Origin: Tetradesmus obliquus
Lineage: Eukaryota > Chlorophyta > Chlorophyceae > Sphaeropleales > Scenedesmaceae
DNA length: 64,000 nt
Assembly (NCBI GenBank): GCA_030272155.1
Contig: CP126191.1
Coordinates: forward strand, 10,190,501 to 10,254,500
Direction: 5' to 3'
Position numbers and translations under genes: made by a program. Below the pieces are notes generated by a model. That model was not told the origin of the DNA, made no database searches, and saw only the letters and a list, made by a program, of their open reading frames with translations. Positions 48,401 through 59,919 of this stretch are shown piece by piece (position 1 is the first letter of the stretch; each line of letters opens with the position of its first letter).

Positions 48401-49867
48401 TATGTTTGAACGTCATAAAAAAAACATGTGAAGGTGGAAAGAGGATCGCGTGTCTGTTCTGAAGGTGAACTTTCACATGTGCACCTTCCGGGCGAGATTG
48501 CACCCGTGTTTTGGCATCCCCAGTAAGCCACCACATTTGATTGAGTGTTTCAATAGCATGAAGAATAACTTGCTAAGGTGGAAAGCGGATCAAGGGTCTC
48601 TTCTGAGGAGCGAACATTCAAATTTGTAACAACAGACACGCCATCAGCACAGCGACGTTCAGTATTTAGCTCATTCAAGAAACATCTTTCATCGATAAAA
48701 AACATACTTTAGCATGCCTTTGCCTGCTGTAGATGCCTAAGTACTTGTGCAATCGCGCTCGGAAGGGGAACAGGTGAGGATTCACCTTCAAAACAGGTAC
48801 GCGATCCACTTTCCACCTTCAGACGTTACTTTTGATGATGTTAACATATACTTGCGAATGTGGCAGCTTGCTGGGGATGCCAAAACACGGCTGCCATCTC
48901 GCTCCGAAGGTGCACAGGTGAGGATTGACCTTCAAAACAGGCACACGATCCACTTTCCACCTTCAAACGCTATTCTTTGTGATGTTGAGACACACTTGCG
49001 AATGTAAGAGCTTGCTGGGGATGCCAAAACACGGGTGCAATCTCGCTCCGAAGGTGCACAGGTGAGGATTCACCTTCAAAACAGACACGCGATCCACTTT
49101 CCACCTTCACACGTTACTTTTGATGATGTTTACATATACTTGCGAATGTGGGAGCTTGCTGGGGATGCCAAAACACGGCTGCAATCTCGCTCCGAAGGTG
49201 CACAGGTGAGGATTTACCTTCAGAAGAGACACGCGATCCACTATTCACCTTCAAACGTTATTCTTTGTGATGTTGAGACACACTTGCGAATGTAAGAGCT
49301 TGATGGAGATGCCAAAACACGGGTGCAGTCACGCTCCGAAGATGCATGGGCTCAACAGGTGAGCACAACTCGCAGAACGGACACACGGTCCGCTTGTAAC
49401 ATTCAGCAAATGATAGATACGCTGTCTCGATATATTTTTGGGTATCTTTGCTGCTAGTGATGCCGTCCTAAGCCTTCAAACACGCCCACAAGGTACCGCA
49501 CCGGTGCTTTGCAGGCCTTGGAAGCTCACGTCGGCATCTCGTGCAGATAGAATACAACTACAAACAAAACATAGCATATCTAACATTATATAGACATTCT
49601 GAGAACACCACGGCGATTTGCAAAAACTGCCAAAATTCCGACGCAACACTGTGCCACGTACCCAGTGGCATACACGCCTGCACAGGTCACGTCCTGCAGC
49701 GCCCAGGTGGCCTGCACAAACTGCTGCCGCGTCAGGTTGACAGGAGTGGCCGCCTCACCCAGCTTTGCCAGCAGAGCCCTGCTGGTGGAAAACGAGTTAC
49801 GCGAGGCAGCAGCCAGCTGGGCTGCCATCAGGCAGCTCAGCACTGCCAGCAGCAGCAGGGGCTGCAT
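36472..49867 (-). CDS. Large secreted Cys-rich modular protein, paralog 1; first exon interrupted by a transposon
   Basis: The start at 49867 gives a signal peptide (MQPLLLLAVLSCLMAAQLAA). The first coding exon (49867-49663 plus 47243-47110) is split by the element at 47248-49662. Further exons: 46834-46644, 46212-45953, 45364-45055, 44891-44700, 44424-44242, 43814-43327, 43065-42886, 42640-42583, 42364-42269, 41984-41941, 41658-41532, 41227-41139, 40663-40538, 40114-40041, 39710-39427, 38348-38267 and 36747-36472. Modules in order: Asn-rich N-terminal alpha/beta parts; a 103-residue ASNITVTLSITISPL module; three sushi-like Cys modules; a Ser-Pro hinge; then short knot-like units (CGGTCTVTC, NGCTSFCSYRC, CGGTCPRQC, DGCGGSCTKTC). 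The C-terminal domain ends YDYTWQFGA. Phases close from 45364 to 38267, but the junctions 46644/46212 and 38267/36747 do not, so an exon may be missing there. Probably an extracellular or cell-wall protein; function unknown. Confidence 0.72.
37614..37738 (+). other. Candidate terminal exon on the opposite strand, nested in an intron
   Basis: After a GTACAG acceptor, the plus strand is open to a stop with QWKEEERHGEYLNEMTTAL, then AGNFNQVPAGCVATAP. The hydrophilic, helix-like composition without simple repeats looks like coding sequence. It lies in the last intron of the minus-strand modular gene. No upstream exon or family could be recognised, so this is only a candidate. Confidence 0.3.
42886..43065 (-). 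repeat. Ser-Pro-rich hinge exon encoded by a GGGGAGTGG-type minisatellite
   Basis: This 180-base exon encodes about 60 residues made almost entirely of SPLPSP, SPVPSP and SPASSP units. It links the sushi-like modules to the small knot modules. Such (SP)n stretches in green algae are typical sites of hydroxyproline O-glycosylation in cell-wall proteins. In the paralog the matching exon (60559-60503) is only 57 bases, so the hinge length differs threefold. Confidence 0.8.
44080..44134. repeat. 18-bp tandem triplication in an intron
   Basis: Three adjacent copies of ATGCTGACAAGCGTTAGC, the last slightly changed, in an intron of the modular gene. Confidence 0.85.
47740..48580 (-). repeat. Left arm of the element: six 144-bp units
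   Basis: The landmark TGTGCACCTTCGGAGCGAG starts at about 47759, 47903, 48047, 48191, 48335 and 48478, an almost perfect 144-base period. Neighbouring units alternate between two types, so the true period is 288. Translated on the minus strand, the two types read VTFDDVYIYLRMWELAGDAK and NVILCDVETHLRM then stop. Confidence 0.92.
48745..49360 (+). repeat. Right arm of the element: five 144-bp units in inverse orientation
   Basis: The reverse complement of the left-arm landmark (GGTGCACA and relatives) recurs at 48765, 48909, 49053, 49197 and 49341, exactly 144 bases apart, again with a 288-base alternation. The arm is inverted relative to the left arm, so a single strand could fold into a hairpin of more than 600 base pairs. 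Confidence 0.92.
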
Positions 49868-52800
49868 GGTGTCACTTCTGAAAAGCTTGCACCGCTCCTG
49901 CAGAACATGCAAATGCACATGTCGCATTCGCCGGCTTCTTTGCGATCTGTACGAAGATGAGTAAGTGGGCAGTTTTTTCCACACACCAGCCGTTAGTGTA
50001 CGCAGCTGCAGCTGTCGAGACATGTTTTGTGTAGGCTGGCTATTTTAAGCGCCCTCTATGAAGGATCGGGTTCAAGCTGCACTGACAATCCAAATGTATT
50101 CATGTGCTCCCGGCAAGCTGCTAATGCACACACCGAGCACCACAAAGGCCGAGCTGGTGACATAGGCGCTCGGTACCACCCTGCTTGTGTGTGGTGCAGA
50201 GAGAATACTCTCCTGCAGATATTTCTCGTGGATAAGGCTGTTAGCGATGTTGGCGCAAAGCGCGAGGGGCTCTCAGATCATAAGCGACTTACTTGTGGCT
50301 GATCTGGAGCTCTCGAAAACGGCGGCCGCTCGAGCCTGCGATTTGAAGAGAAGTTTGTACGTCGACGCAGCACGTTTAAGACGACGCAGCATAGTTGATC
50401 TTGGGCACCAGATCACGGGTGATGCGGCAGCTGCCAAGCGTTCACACTATTCAATGCTCACCGTGTGCTGTAACGTCACATACAACGTGTCTAACCTGAT
50501 TTGAAAACAGTTATCGGCTGCTGTGCCACATGCCGTGCATTGACACGGCAGCAGGTCATGTTGTTACTTGCTTTAGAGTGTGATAAGGTTGACAGGCGAC
50601 CAGTACAACCCGGCAAACAGCCTTGACCAAGTGAAACAGATAATAGAATGGATTTTAATCAATGGTTCAAGTGGTAAATCAACCCACACAGCCGTGACTC
50701 AAACTCAGGGTCTGTCCTGTAGGTGACGACACCTATAGTCAGCAGCAAAACGTCTGATCCAAAGGTTTAAATAAAATATATGCACGTGGAGCTCACCGTT
50801 TGATAAAGCGCTAGAATCCTACCTCGCAGCTGTGACGCACGCATGTCACTTGGGCGCTTTTTGCGCATGCGCTCAGCACTGTACTGCTCCGCTGTTCACC
50901 AAGTGTAACGCTTGTTTCACTTTCAGGAGGCCACGACCTTTGGTGTTACGCAAACCAGATCAAATGCATTACATCGCCGCTTGCCACGAGTTTCACGGTT
51001 CGTCTGCTGCATAAACCCACGCAATGTGTTGCAGATGTGATTTAAATGCCAGTTTCTAATGCTTAACAGCAACATTGCATTGGCACCTCGGCCGACATGT
51101 AGGCGAATTCGCAAGAACGTAGAGGTGAAGTTCTGAAGAACAGCATCGAGGTTACTATCGTCTGCAAAATGTTTTACATCTCCTTGCGAACGAGCCCTGT
51201 AAAAGACAGGTCAAAGATGACATAGGTGTATTCCTGTCTTCATCGAGCTCTCCTTGGAGAGCAGCTGTGAGAGGTCCAAGAGCTGTGATGCAGCTGCAGC
51301 AAAGCTGTAAAAGGACGAATCTATACAGTATATGCACACTCACGCACTTTCAATCACTGCTGGATCAGGAGACCCACGCCCAAAGTCTCCTGATGCTCTG
51401 AGTGGGCTGTTCAAGAAGGCGCAGTAGTCCGGCAACTGTGCAGCACATTCAATGACCGTCATCACAGTGGCACTGTCGGCCTAGAATAGATGCACTGGCA
51501 TGCCTGGGCCATGTCATCATGTTGTTACACCAGCAGCCACACGTCAACAGCACGCGGTGTTCAAAGGCAGCAGATGGCAGGGTGCAACATGGCACCCATA
51601 GACTCTATGCATCGGATGCATCTGCATCACCTGCTCACGCGTGACTGACTGCTGCAGCAAGAGCCAGCTTACTCACTGTGGCTGCTGCGTAGTCGGCCTT
51701 CTAGATACTGTACTGTAGGCTCAAGGCTGCTCAAGGCAGACAGCCAGCAAAATGACACACTTGTAATCAGCTGCACCAGCTCGTGCTGGTGAGCAGGACT
51801 CGAGTGATTGTAACGTCATCACAGGTGCTTCGGCAACAAAGATGCCAGTCATACAGGCCACTATCAATTGCTGCCTGCGCCAATGGATTGCAAGGCTGGC
51901 TCAACACTGGCAGCAGACCCTTGGTCACTTTCCAGAGGAAAGTTTGAAACAGTGTGCTAATATGTGCGATATCAAAGAGTAGTAGCCAGGCAGGTACCCG
52001 GTGTTCGCCAACCACCTGCACAACAAGGGGAATATACGCTGCTGCTGCCGGTGTCAGCTTTGCAACACCGTACTGCATCAGCAGCAGCTGCATATCTCAG
52101 TGCTGGAAGCTAAGCCTTATCCCTATGCACTGTGCAAGCACTGCAAGCAGTTCAAAGTGTCCAGCAGCCTTTGGCTGCTTTGTAATAGCACATATAACTG
52201 CTGTGCATTGTGAGCACAAAAGCAGCTTCAGCAAGCACCTCATCTTGTGAGCAAGCGCCTGTCCACCTTCCTCCTCTGTAGGGGAACTGAAAATCCGCAG
52301 TCCAAGCTGTATCGCAGCATATGCATGATAAGCGCTCAGCGCGCGGCATGTAATGTAGTGTAATGCGTTGCAATGGTACTTGCCAATCTCGTTGGCATGT
52401 CGTTGGCTGCTGCAGTGCAGCGGAAGCATTCAAGGGTGTGCATCAGTTGCGTGCTATCATTGGGACTAGTACATTATCTCCTGCCGTCAGCTTGTAGCTG
52501 AGCGCTACAGGAACTTAATGGTGTAGGGCCTTGTGCAACAGGGCCACAAAATGCTCTGCTGCAAGCAGGAGGCAGGGATGCCAAGTATTATAAGAGCCTT
52601 CAGGCTCTTGCACAGTGCTGAAAGCCTGTGGCAAGTAACCCAAGCAGCAAAGAGCTGGCCAGCGTGGTAAGCTGCACAGCTGTTGCGTGGGCCACGACAC
52701 GACGCCATCAAGCCAGGCCATATCCATGAATGCATCGAAAAACACAGACACAAAATAGAACATGCAACAGCAAAGCAGGCAAGGCTGGCAAACCGCCACA

Positions 52801-55607
52801 GAAAACATCCCAAAGAAGCAGACCAAAAGCCAAGTTTAGGGTGTGCATTGTAAGTAACCGCAACCAATGGTGAGTAACATGCATGCAAGAGCAGCTACAT
52901 ACGGCTTCCCTGCAAGCTCCTGCACTGCCCGCGGGGAGTCATGGGCGCTGAAAAGTGCAAAGAACGCGCAGCGCGCAGCAGTGCAGTAAGGATCACACGC
53001 AAACACAGAAAGCATTCCAAGTAGCACGCTGTGCAGAAGCCACCATTCAACCAGCTGCGACCGGAGCCACCCGGTACAACAAAGTGCGACCAGCCATAAG
53101 CCACTTTCCTGCAAGTTGACAGCAAAGCAGAAAGTGAAGGCGAAACACGAAGTGCACGCCACCACAACAGGCTGTGTTCCGCTGTGCATGTGTGAACATG
53201 CGTGTTGCCAGATCATACAGTAGGTCATACATAGGTGAGATGCAGGCGACACAGCCGGCGCACGTATGCATTCAGTCCAAATGGAGGTCTCAGATGCAGG
53301 GCAACGGCAGTGTGACACAGCACACATACCCCTAACATCTATTGATGAAACACTGCAAGGCGCAGATACGTACGTGTGAAACATCAAGTAGCTCAGCTCA
53401 AGTGTGAACCATATCTCTATATGGTCTAATGCAGTGCAGACGGTATATTCATCTCATGTTGCACCAAAGACGGCTCAGCACACCTGCCTGCAGCTGTTGC
53501 ACAGGCCAGGTGCTGCAGCTATGCCACCTGCCGCACTTGCAGAGCAGTGCCTGGCCATGCCGTGCATGGCTATCCTTAGCACATAGAAGCACCACAAAAG
53601 CCTCAAACAGCGCAGCCTTTGGTAACAGCCTTTTGTAACAGCAGTGCATGCAAAAGGACAGCGTCAGCATATCATCACGCAGCGCATGCACAGACACCAG
53701 CTGCTGGTGGGTAGCTGCCTTCTCCATTCATGCAGCATGCAGGTTTCAGAGGTGTGCTCAAGAACAGTAGTACAGAACCACCAACACCCGCCACGTTGTG
53801 CGCAAAGGGCACGTAACGAAACATTGTGTCAGTCTGCAGGCAGCGTGGGCTGCTTTTGGCCGAAACTCAAGCCAGTGGTTGCTGCAGTGCTGCTCGACCA
53901 TATGTAGGTCCATGCGTTGGCGCCTTCTGCCTGTCACAGGCTCAGAAGGAACGCTTTGCGGAACTGCTGCCAGACCTAGTGTGTGGCTTTGGAAGCCACG
54001 GTGCCACGTAGTATTGCGCAATGCGAGTTAGCAGCTTCTGACCATCAAACATGCACGAGTGCACAATGCAGGGAGTATGTGTCCAAGGAGGGGTGTGATG
54101 TGTGCACCAACATTCTCAAGAGCGCCGAAAGGCGCGGCAAAAGGGGCAATGTGCAGAAGCACGGCGAACGGTACTGCTGCTTGTGCAGCCGGCAGCACAA
54201 AGAAAGAAAAGGTCCTGCACACATGTTTTAAAGCAACATACACATGCGTGGGCATCATAGATCTGGCTGTTTGTGCTGCATAGCAACAGCGTGAAACAGG
54301 AGCTGGATAAAGACACCAGCACAGTCGTGAGTTGCACTGTGGTCACACAGTGCCTGCGATATATGCACCCCAAAGAGCTAAAAGGCGTACTATTCAAACG
54401 TGCACAGCTGATACGTCATACCGCTGGCGGGCATGGCCGGCCAAACAAACATGTTTATCAATGGTGACCCAACAAGTGGGCGGCATCCCACAGTAGCACA
54501 CCTGTCAGAGCAACCTGATCATGGTGCTGCTGGCAGTAGCTGTGTGCAGTGGGGTTGCTTGGCTGGTGAAAGCAACAAAAGGCCAAATGTTCTGCAAGTG
54601 TGCAGTGAGGAAACATGCACAGCACAAGTTGCCAAGCAAGCAACAAGCAGACACGTCCTGCCAACACAAACCTTCATGATGACCTCCTCAGTTGACTGTC
54701 AGCACAGCCCAACAGGATGCCTGTCGACAAAGCTTGTCAAACTCAAAGCATTGCCTGGTAACATTGACACATCCCACTTCCCATGGCCTATGCAGACAGT
54801 AGCAAGGCCAGGAGTGCATGCTGCTACCATGTGCACTCCATGATTGATTACTTGTGCGTAAAACATGGCTGTAATGATGCTGTAATAGGTGCGTCCTGGA
54901 AGAACCCAGCAAGTGCTCACAACGCGTCCAGGGATATGCCAGACATTTCCCCCATGTGTGAGGACGGTTGTGCACAAACTCCTTTGTCACCAAGCAACAC
55001 CATCTGGCAGCCTGCAGCAAAACCACAAACCATGTAACATGTCACATCATCACTCAATGCAGGCCTGTGCACCTGCAGTGTGCCCAGTGGTTTGTATCCC
55101 TGCACACAGCCAATCTCCTAGCAAAATGACCAGCCACATCAACAACAAACCTGCACGCACACACACACGCACACAAACTGCGTATGCTGCCGATTAACTT
55201 TCTCCACGCTCAACTTTTTCTTTGAAGCGACCCTTGCAACTCACGCATAACCCCGGTCCGTCATCACCCTTGTGCCACAACCCACAAACATGCAGACACA
55301 CCAAATAGCCAAAGTTGTCAACATATGGTTCCATATCAGTTGGTGAGCCTTTGCCCAGCCAAGTTGCGATGGTGCAATGAAACTCTGCCACCATCTAGCC
55401 GCCTCACTGGCTGCATTGTTAAACGCACAACAACACCCACAAAACATTGATTGATGCCCAACTCAGAAAACCTCGCTGCTGACCACCTCGACTGCCAGAA
55501 ACGTAGTGCAGCAGCGCTGCACAGTTTCCCAGCTGTCGTGTGCCAGAGCCAGCAGATTGTGTGCTGCAACAGCATGGGACGCACCCAAGCACCACAGGCT
55601 GCCAAGA
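49868..55607. other. Gap of 5.7 kb with scattered exon-like fragments
   Basis: This separates the start of paralog 1 from the stop of paralog 2 and so contains a promoter and a 3' flank. Fragments that look coding but could not be joined: 50217-50504 (+), LAQSARGSQIISDLLVADLE; 52015-51823 (-), VVGEHRVPAWLLLFDIAHIS between a GTGCAG acceptor and GTGATG; 52003-52160 (+), with RCCCRCQLCNTVL and ALCKHCKQF; 53940-54011 (+), AQKERFAELLPDLVCGFG ending in a stop; 54040-54231 (+), with CDVC, NILKSAERRGKRGN and RYCCLCSRQHKER. Paired Cys motifs recall zinc-binding or transposase-associated domains, but I cannot assign them. Overlapping candidates on both strands show that some must be false. Confidence 0.3.
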
Positions 55608-58600
55608 TCAGAAGGATCGATAGCTGACTGAATCTATCTTCATGGCCGTCTGCCAGTTGGTCTGAATGTTCCAGCCGTACCTGCAAACACCGCCAACCAG
55701 GGTCAGCAATTTGTTGGGGAATTGACGTGTCAGAGAGAGTGTGTAATGCTTTGGTAGCTATGCGAGCAGCTTCCACGAGGTCTGCATGCGCTGAGAGGAA
55801 CAACACTTGCCAACAGGGGACTCTTCCATCTCTCTGTCAACAACACCAGCTGGCAGATGCGGTGCTGCTATGCTGCACAACTGCTGAACCACCAAGGAAT
55901 CAAGCACCTACCTAGCGCCACCCATGGCGGCAATGAGGTCATCATCACTGCCAAGCGACCATGCTGCAGTCTTCAACAGTGATGGGTAGGTGTACACAGC
56001 GCCGCATGCTCCACCCTGGGATGCTGTAAATATCTTCATGTCAGCATACAGGCACTGCTGTGAGCTCAATGTAGGACATGCCCTGGCCACAAAGACGTGC
56101 TGCAGGACGTACCAGCCAGCCTGTTGGATGGGAACGGGGTTCCTGTTGGGCGCAAGTGCAGATGGTGCAGTGTATCATGTACTTTCTCTGGTAGACACCA
56201 ACACTGACAATCAGCAATAAGGATGCCCATATCAACCTTCAAGGCCTGAGCAATTGCGGGCATGGCATGTATGCTCGCGTAGAATGCCCAACAGACATAA
56301 GTCGACACACAACCTCTAAATTCAATGCCCTGATGCGATGCGTTTTGGCGTGCATCAAGGGTCCGGTGGTGTAGTACTGTGCTGAAGCAAAGGCAGGTGA
56401 ACTCATGTTTGTCCCTTAAAGGCATACATCCACATTGTGGTCATCCAGAGTGCGGCTGCCGCCTCATGATACTGAGCCATCCAAGACATGGTGCAGAGCC
56501 ACCCTCTCTTTACATCCGGCACAGTGCTGAATGTACAGCCAGGCTCACCTGGCAGCGTTTTTTGGATCGCCTACTGAGTTGTGGCTGGCACTGACCCAGA
56601 AGACTTTGCCTGTCACACCCATGTCATCTGCGCTGTACCTGCAAGCATTCAGATGTGCATTTCTGTTCAGCTGAGCTTCATAAGACACAAGCGTCTGCAT
56701 TGCTGTTTGAAATGTGTGTTTGCTGCTGTAAGCACTGGACCTTGCCTTGGCCATCACTGTTGACAACTGTTGTATGCTCAAATCAATCCAACACGACCAG
56801 CTCGCACACGTAAGCACAACGCATGCTTGGCTCACTGGGGCAGCAGCCTATGCCATCACAGCAAGCACCCAGCTGCTGAAGGTGCAGATACACAAAACAA
56901 ATAAATCGCCCTACCAGCCCAAATGGAAGATGTAGTCGCGGTTGTGCACAGTCGGTGGTGGGCCTGCCTTGCTGATGGCCACCGTGTACTCAAACACCTG
57001 GCCTTCGGGAGCGGTGAAAGTCGTATCCTCAGGGTTCAGATAGATTGCAACCTGCGTCACCAGCTTCCCTGACGCTGGAAACTGGCTAGGCTGTGAGTCG
57101 GAAGATGCGAGTTGGCCCCACCGAGTGAACCAAGTGTAGCCAGCGGTATCTGGAACTATTGGGATTGAGCCATAGTAGCTGCCTGCACAATTGTTGTATT
57201 TCATCAGGTGCACGCGCACAGGTGAGCAGCAGTAGTGGGGTGCCATGCAGCTGTTCGCACTGTGCAAAATTGCTTTGCAGCCCTGCTGTTAGGGGCGCAC
57301 AGCTGTCAGTGCTGAAGCGCGCCACTTGAAGACAAGGTTGACGAAACATGTTCAGCAGCCCACAATGCAGCAGTTAAAAGTGCAGGAAGTGCCGTGTGTC
57401 TGCCTGTCACATGCAGTCGTCATGCTTTGCAGCGACCTTCATCTTGTGCTTGAAACACACCTTTGAATGCATTAGCAGCATCTGGCCCAATTCTCTGAAT
57501 CGACCCAAACATGTTGTCTTTGTTAGTCTCAAACGTCTGCAAAAAGAGTGTGGTGCCTGGGCCGGTCAAGCCGCTCGCAGAGGCTCCGCAAGTCACCTTT
57601 GCCTGCAAAACGGCAAACAAGAGGGATGCAAACATACAGAGCGCGTCGCATGCTCATTGAGATGCTCTGTTTCAGTCACCAGTTCTCGGTCCTGGCAAGT
57701 TAGGATGACCCGTCAGTCGTCAAAATGCGTTTGTTTGAGCCCAGCTTCTAGGCGGTCCTGCTAGGGGAGCTGCACAGCTCCCACATGTGTGCGCTCAAAC
57801 TCCCTCAACAAGATGCCCTGCAGCTGCATGCATATTGCACAACCTGGCAACTGTAATGCATGCAGCATCAGCAGCATCTATGCTGCGCGCACGGCAGATT
57901 ATGCATCACAACGTGGCAGTCAAGTGCGTTGATCAGGTCCTGAAGACCACTTGAAGCTCAACTTGTGACTTAAGTCTAGCCAAGCATGCACAGAACGGCA
58001 AGTGTCAACATTTCTCAGTACGTGTGTATGCCTGCCGCCGTACCTCACAAGCGCCTGCCACACAGTCGGAAGCACTGGTGCACGTTTTGGTGCAGAAACC
58101 ACCACAGCCGTCAGGGACTTGCCCACAGACACCACCCACAGCCACAGCAAGGTCGTTGCTGCATGTCGGCTGCAGCAGCAGACACAGCAGTGCACCAGCC
58201 GTTCAGGCATTCAGTCAATTTTCAGTACAGCCATGCATCATGCTGCCATAGCGCTGGCATTGCAAGGTGGCACCCTGCTCCACATGCAAGCGAAATAAAC
58301 ACCTAGTTAAAACGGCCTCATGCATTCAAGATTCATGGATAGATGAACGGAGTGTCACAAAACCCAAGAGTCCTCGAAACGGCATGCAGGCCCATGCCTC
58401 CAGTGGCATGTCAAGGCAGAGTTGCAGGATTTGGAAAGGTGCAGCTGCTTCTGCGTGTCAACTGGTGGCCACATTCCTGATGATAAAAGAAGCAGCATGC
58501 AGATACTGGGCCAATTAGCTCACCGAGCACTGGCAGACATTGGCGCTGTTGCAGAAAGTCCCGGCAGCGCACTGGCGAGGGCAGGTGCCGCCGCAACTGT

Positions 58601-59876
58601 TGTCGAGTGGGCCTGTGGAAGCGGTCAATTGAACAACAAGACAGCACAACACATGACCATCCATCACACACATGGTCACCAGCCTATACGGTGCATCTCC
58701 AGTGATATGCATCGTCACAAAGCTGACATGACTGCTGCTGGCAGCACAAGTGCAAGTCCCTCAACCCCAAGGCTTCTTCTCTTGCAGTTCACAGCATCAA
58801 TCAACCTGTGCAGCAGCTGCTTGTGCCAGCAAGCATCAGCAAGCGTTACTGACAGGACAAGCATGAACAGACACAGTGCAGTCCCAGGAAGTACAGTTGT
58901 GGTCTGTCAGCAACTTACTGCATGATTCACCCAGGATCGCAGGAACGGTCCCGTTGCATGTGGGGACGCACTCGCATTTGAATGTGCTGTTGCAGACAGC
59001 ACCTGCGGCGCAGTTGCGCGAACAGAAGCTGCCACAACCGTTCTACAGGAGGGCAGCAGCAGCAATAGCAGCAGCAGCAGGGTGAGACAGGTCATCACGT
59101 ATCCCATTTGCGCTTCTTTGAACTCATGTTACCTGCCATAGCTGCAACTCAAAATACCAAGCGCTGCTGCTGGCTGAGAAATAACTCAAAAGGTTATCAA
59201 CCAGTGCCACTCCCTGCTGTTTCAAGACGCTGCATAGCAAAGCAGATTGTTGAAGGCATGCACATTGTGTCTCACCGAATCCAGCCCGCAGGCAGAGCCC
59301 ACAGGCAGGTTGTTAGCACTTCCTGAACATACGAACGAAAGTTTGCGGAAGCAGCACGGCAGGCAGCGCCCATCAGGCCACATAACGGAGGACACGTGGG
59401 TGCTCAGCTATTTCCGGCCCAGAAGTCTGTCACTGCGAGAATATAACTCAGCTCAGCAATGTAACGCATGGTGAGGCAGGCGTGCCAGACGGAATCATTC
59501 AACTTGTTCAAAAGCAAGAGCTGCGCATGGTTTGAAAGCGGTGCTTGACGCATGCACGTGTGTTTATGATGTGCAACTGCTGGATTCATGTCAGCAGCCG
59601 GCTGACTTGCCGCTGGTAGCGGCATGCAGCAGCACACTCTGCTGCAGTATTACTACAGTTCATCTGCTGCTTACGACAATCAGGGTCATGTAAGCTGGCT
59701 ATGCCTGTAGTGCCCATGCCGATACATCATGCCACCAGAGACACGCTTCCACAACAGATGCAGCAGGCCGCACCTGAGCAAGTGGGGTTGCACGTGCAGA
59801 CACCTCCTGTGCATGTTGCGGATGAGGCACCAAATATCGTGCAGGTGGCAGTGCATGTGCCACCACATCCTGCAGT

Positions 59877-59919
<43 letters not shown>

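Larger units (their letters stand above)
47248..49662. mobile_element. Foldback-like DNA transposon inserted in a coding exon
   Basis: The element is 2415 bp. Its ends, 47248-47270 and 49640-49662, are inverted repeats of 23 bases with two mismatches, beginning GGTACGT and containing GCACAGTGTT. They are flanked by a 4-bp direct repeat CAGT (47244-47247 and 49663-49666), the likely target-site duplication. The interior is mainly a large inverted repeat of 144-bp units around a spacer at about 48600-48740. No transposase frame is visible, so it is non-autonomous. Removing it with one CAGT joins minus-strand codons reading GVYAT and AKDKNFNN without a frame break, showing that the target was protein-coding. 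On the minus strand a GTACGT in the end repeat could serve as donor, and an AG at 47271-47270 could serve as acceptor that keeps frame. The superfamily cannot be assigned; a 4-bp duplication occurs in several groups. Confidence 0.85.

Noticed and set aside
47668-49295. Open frames of about 80-96 codons repeated in the element at 47.2-49.7 kb as genes
   Set aside because: They are the by-product of a 144-base unit divisible by three, each ending at the same in-unit stop, with no start context or domain. Kept only as a property of the repeat.
50300-50340. Cloning-vector junction (SacI, NotI and XhoI-like sites in a row at about 50308-50334)
   Set aside because: No vector or adapter sequence follows on either side, and the surrounding frame is continuous; GC-rich chance occurrence.
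55690-55810. Extra exon in the last intron of paralog 2 (ADLVEAARIATKALHTLSDT)
   Set aside because: Protein-like by composition, but the two surrounding exons already join in phase 2 and the stretch lacks a fitting acceptor-donor pair.
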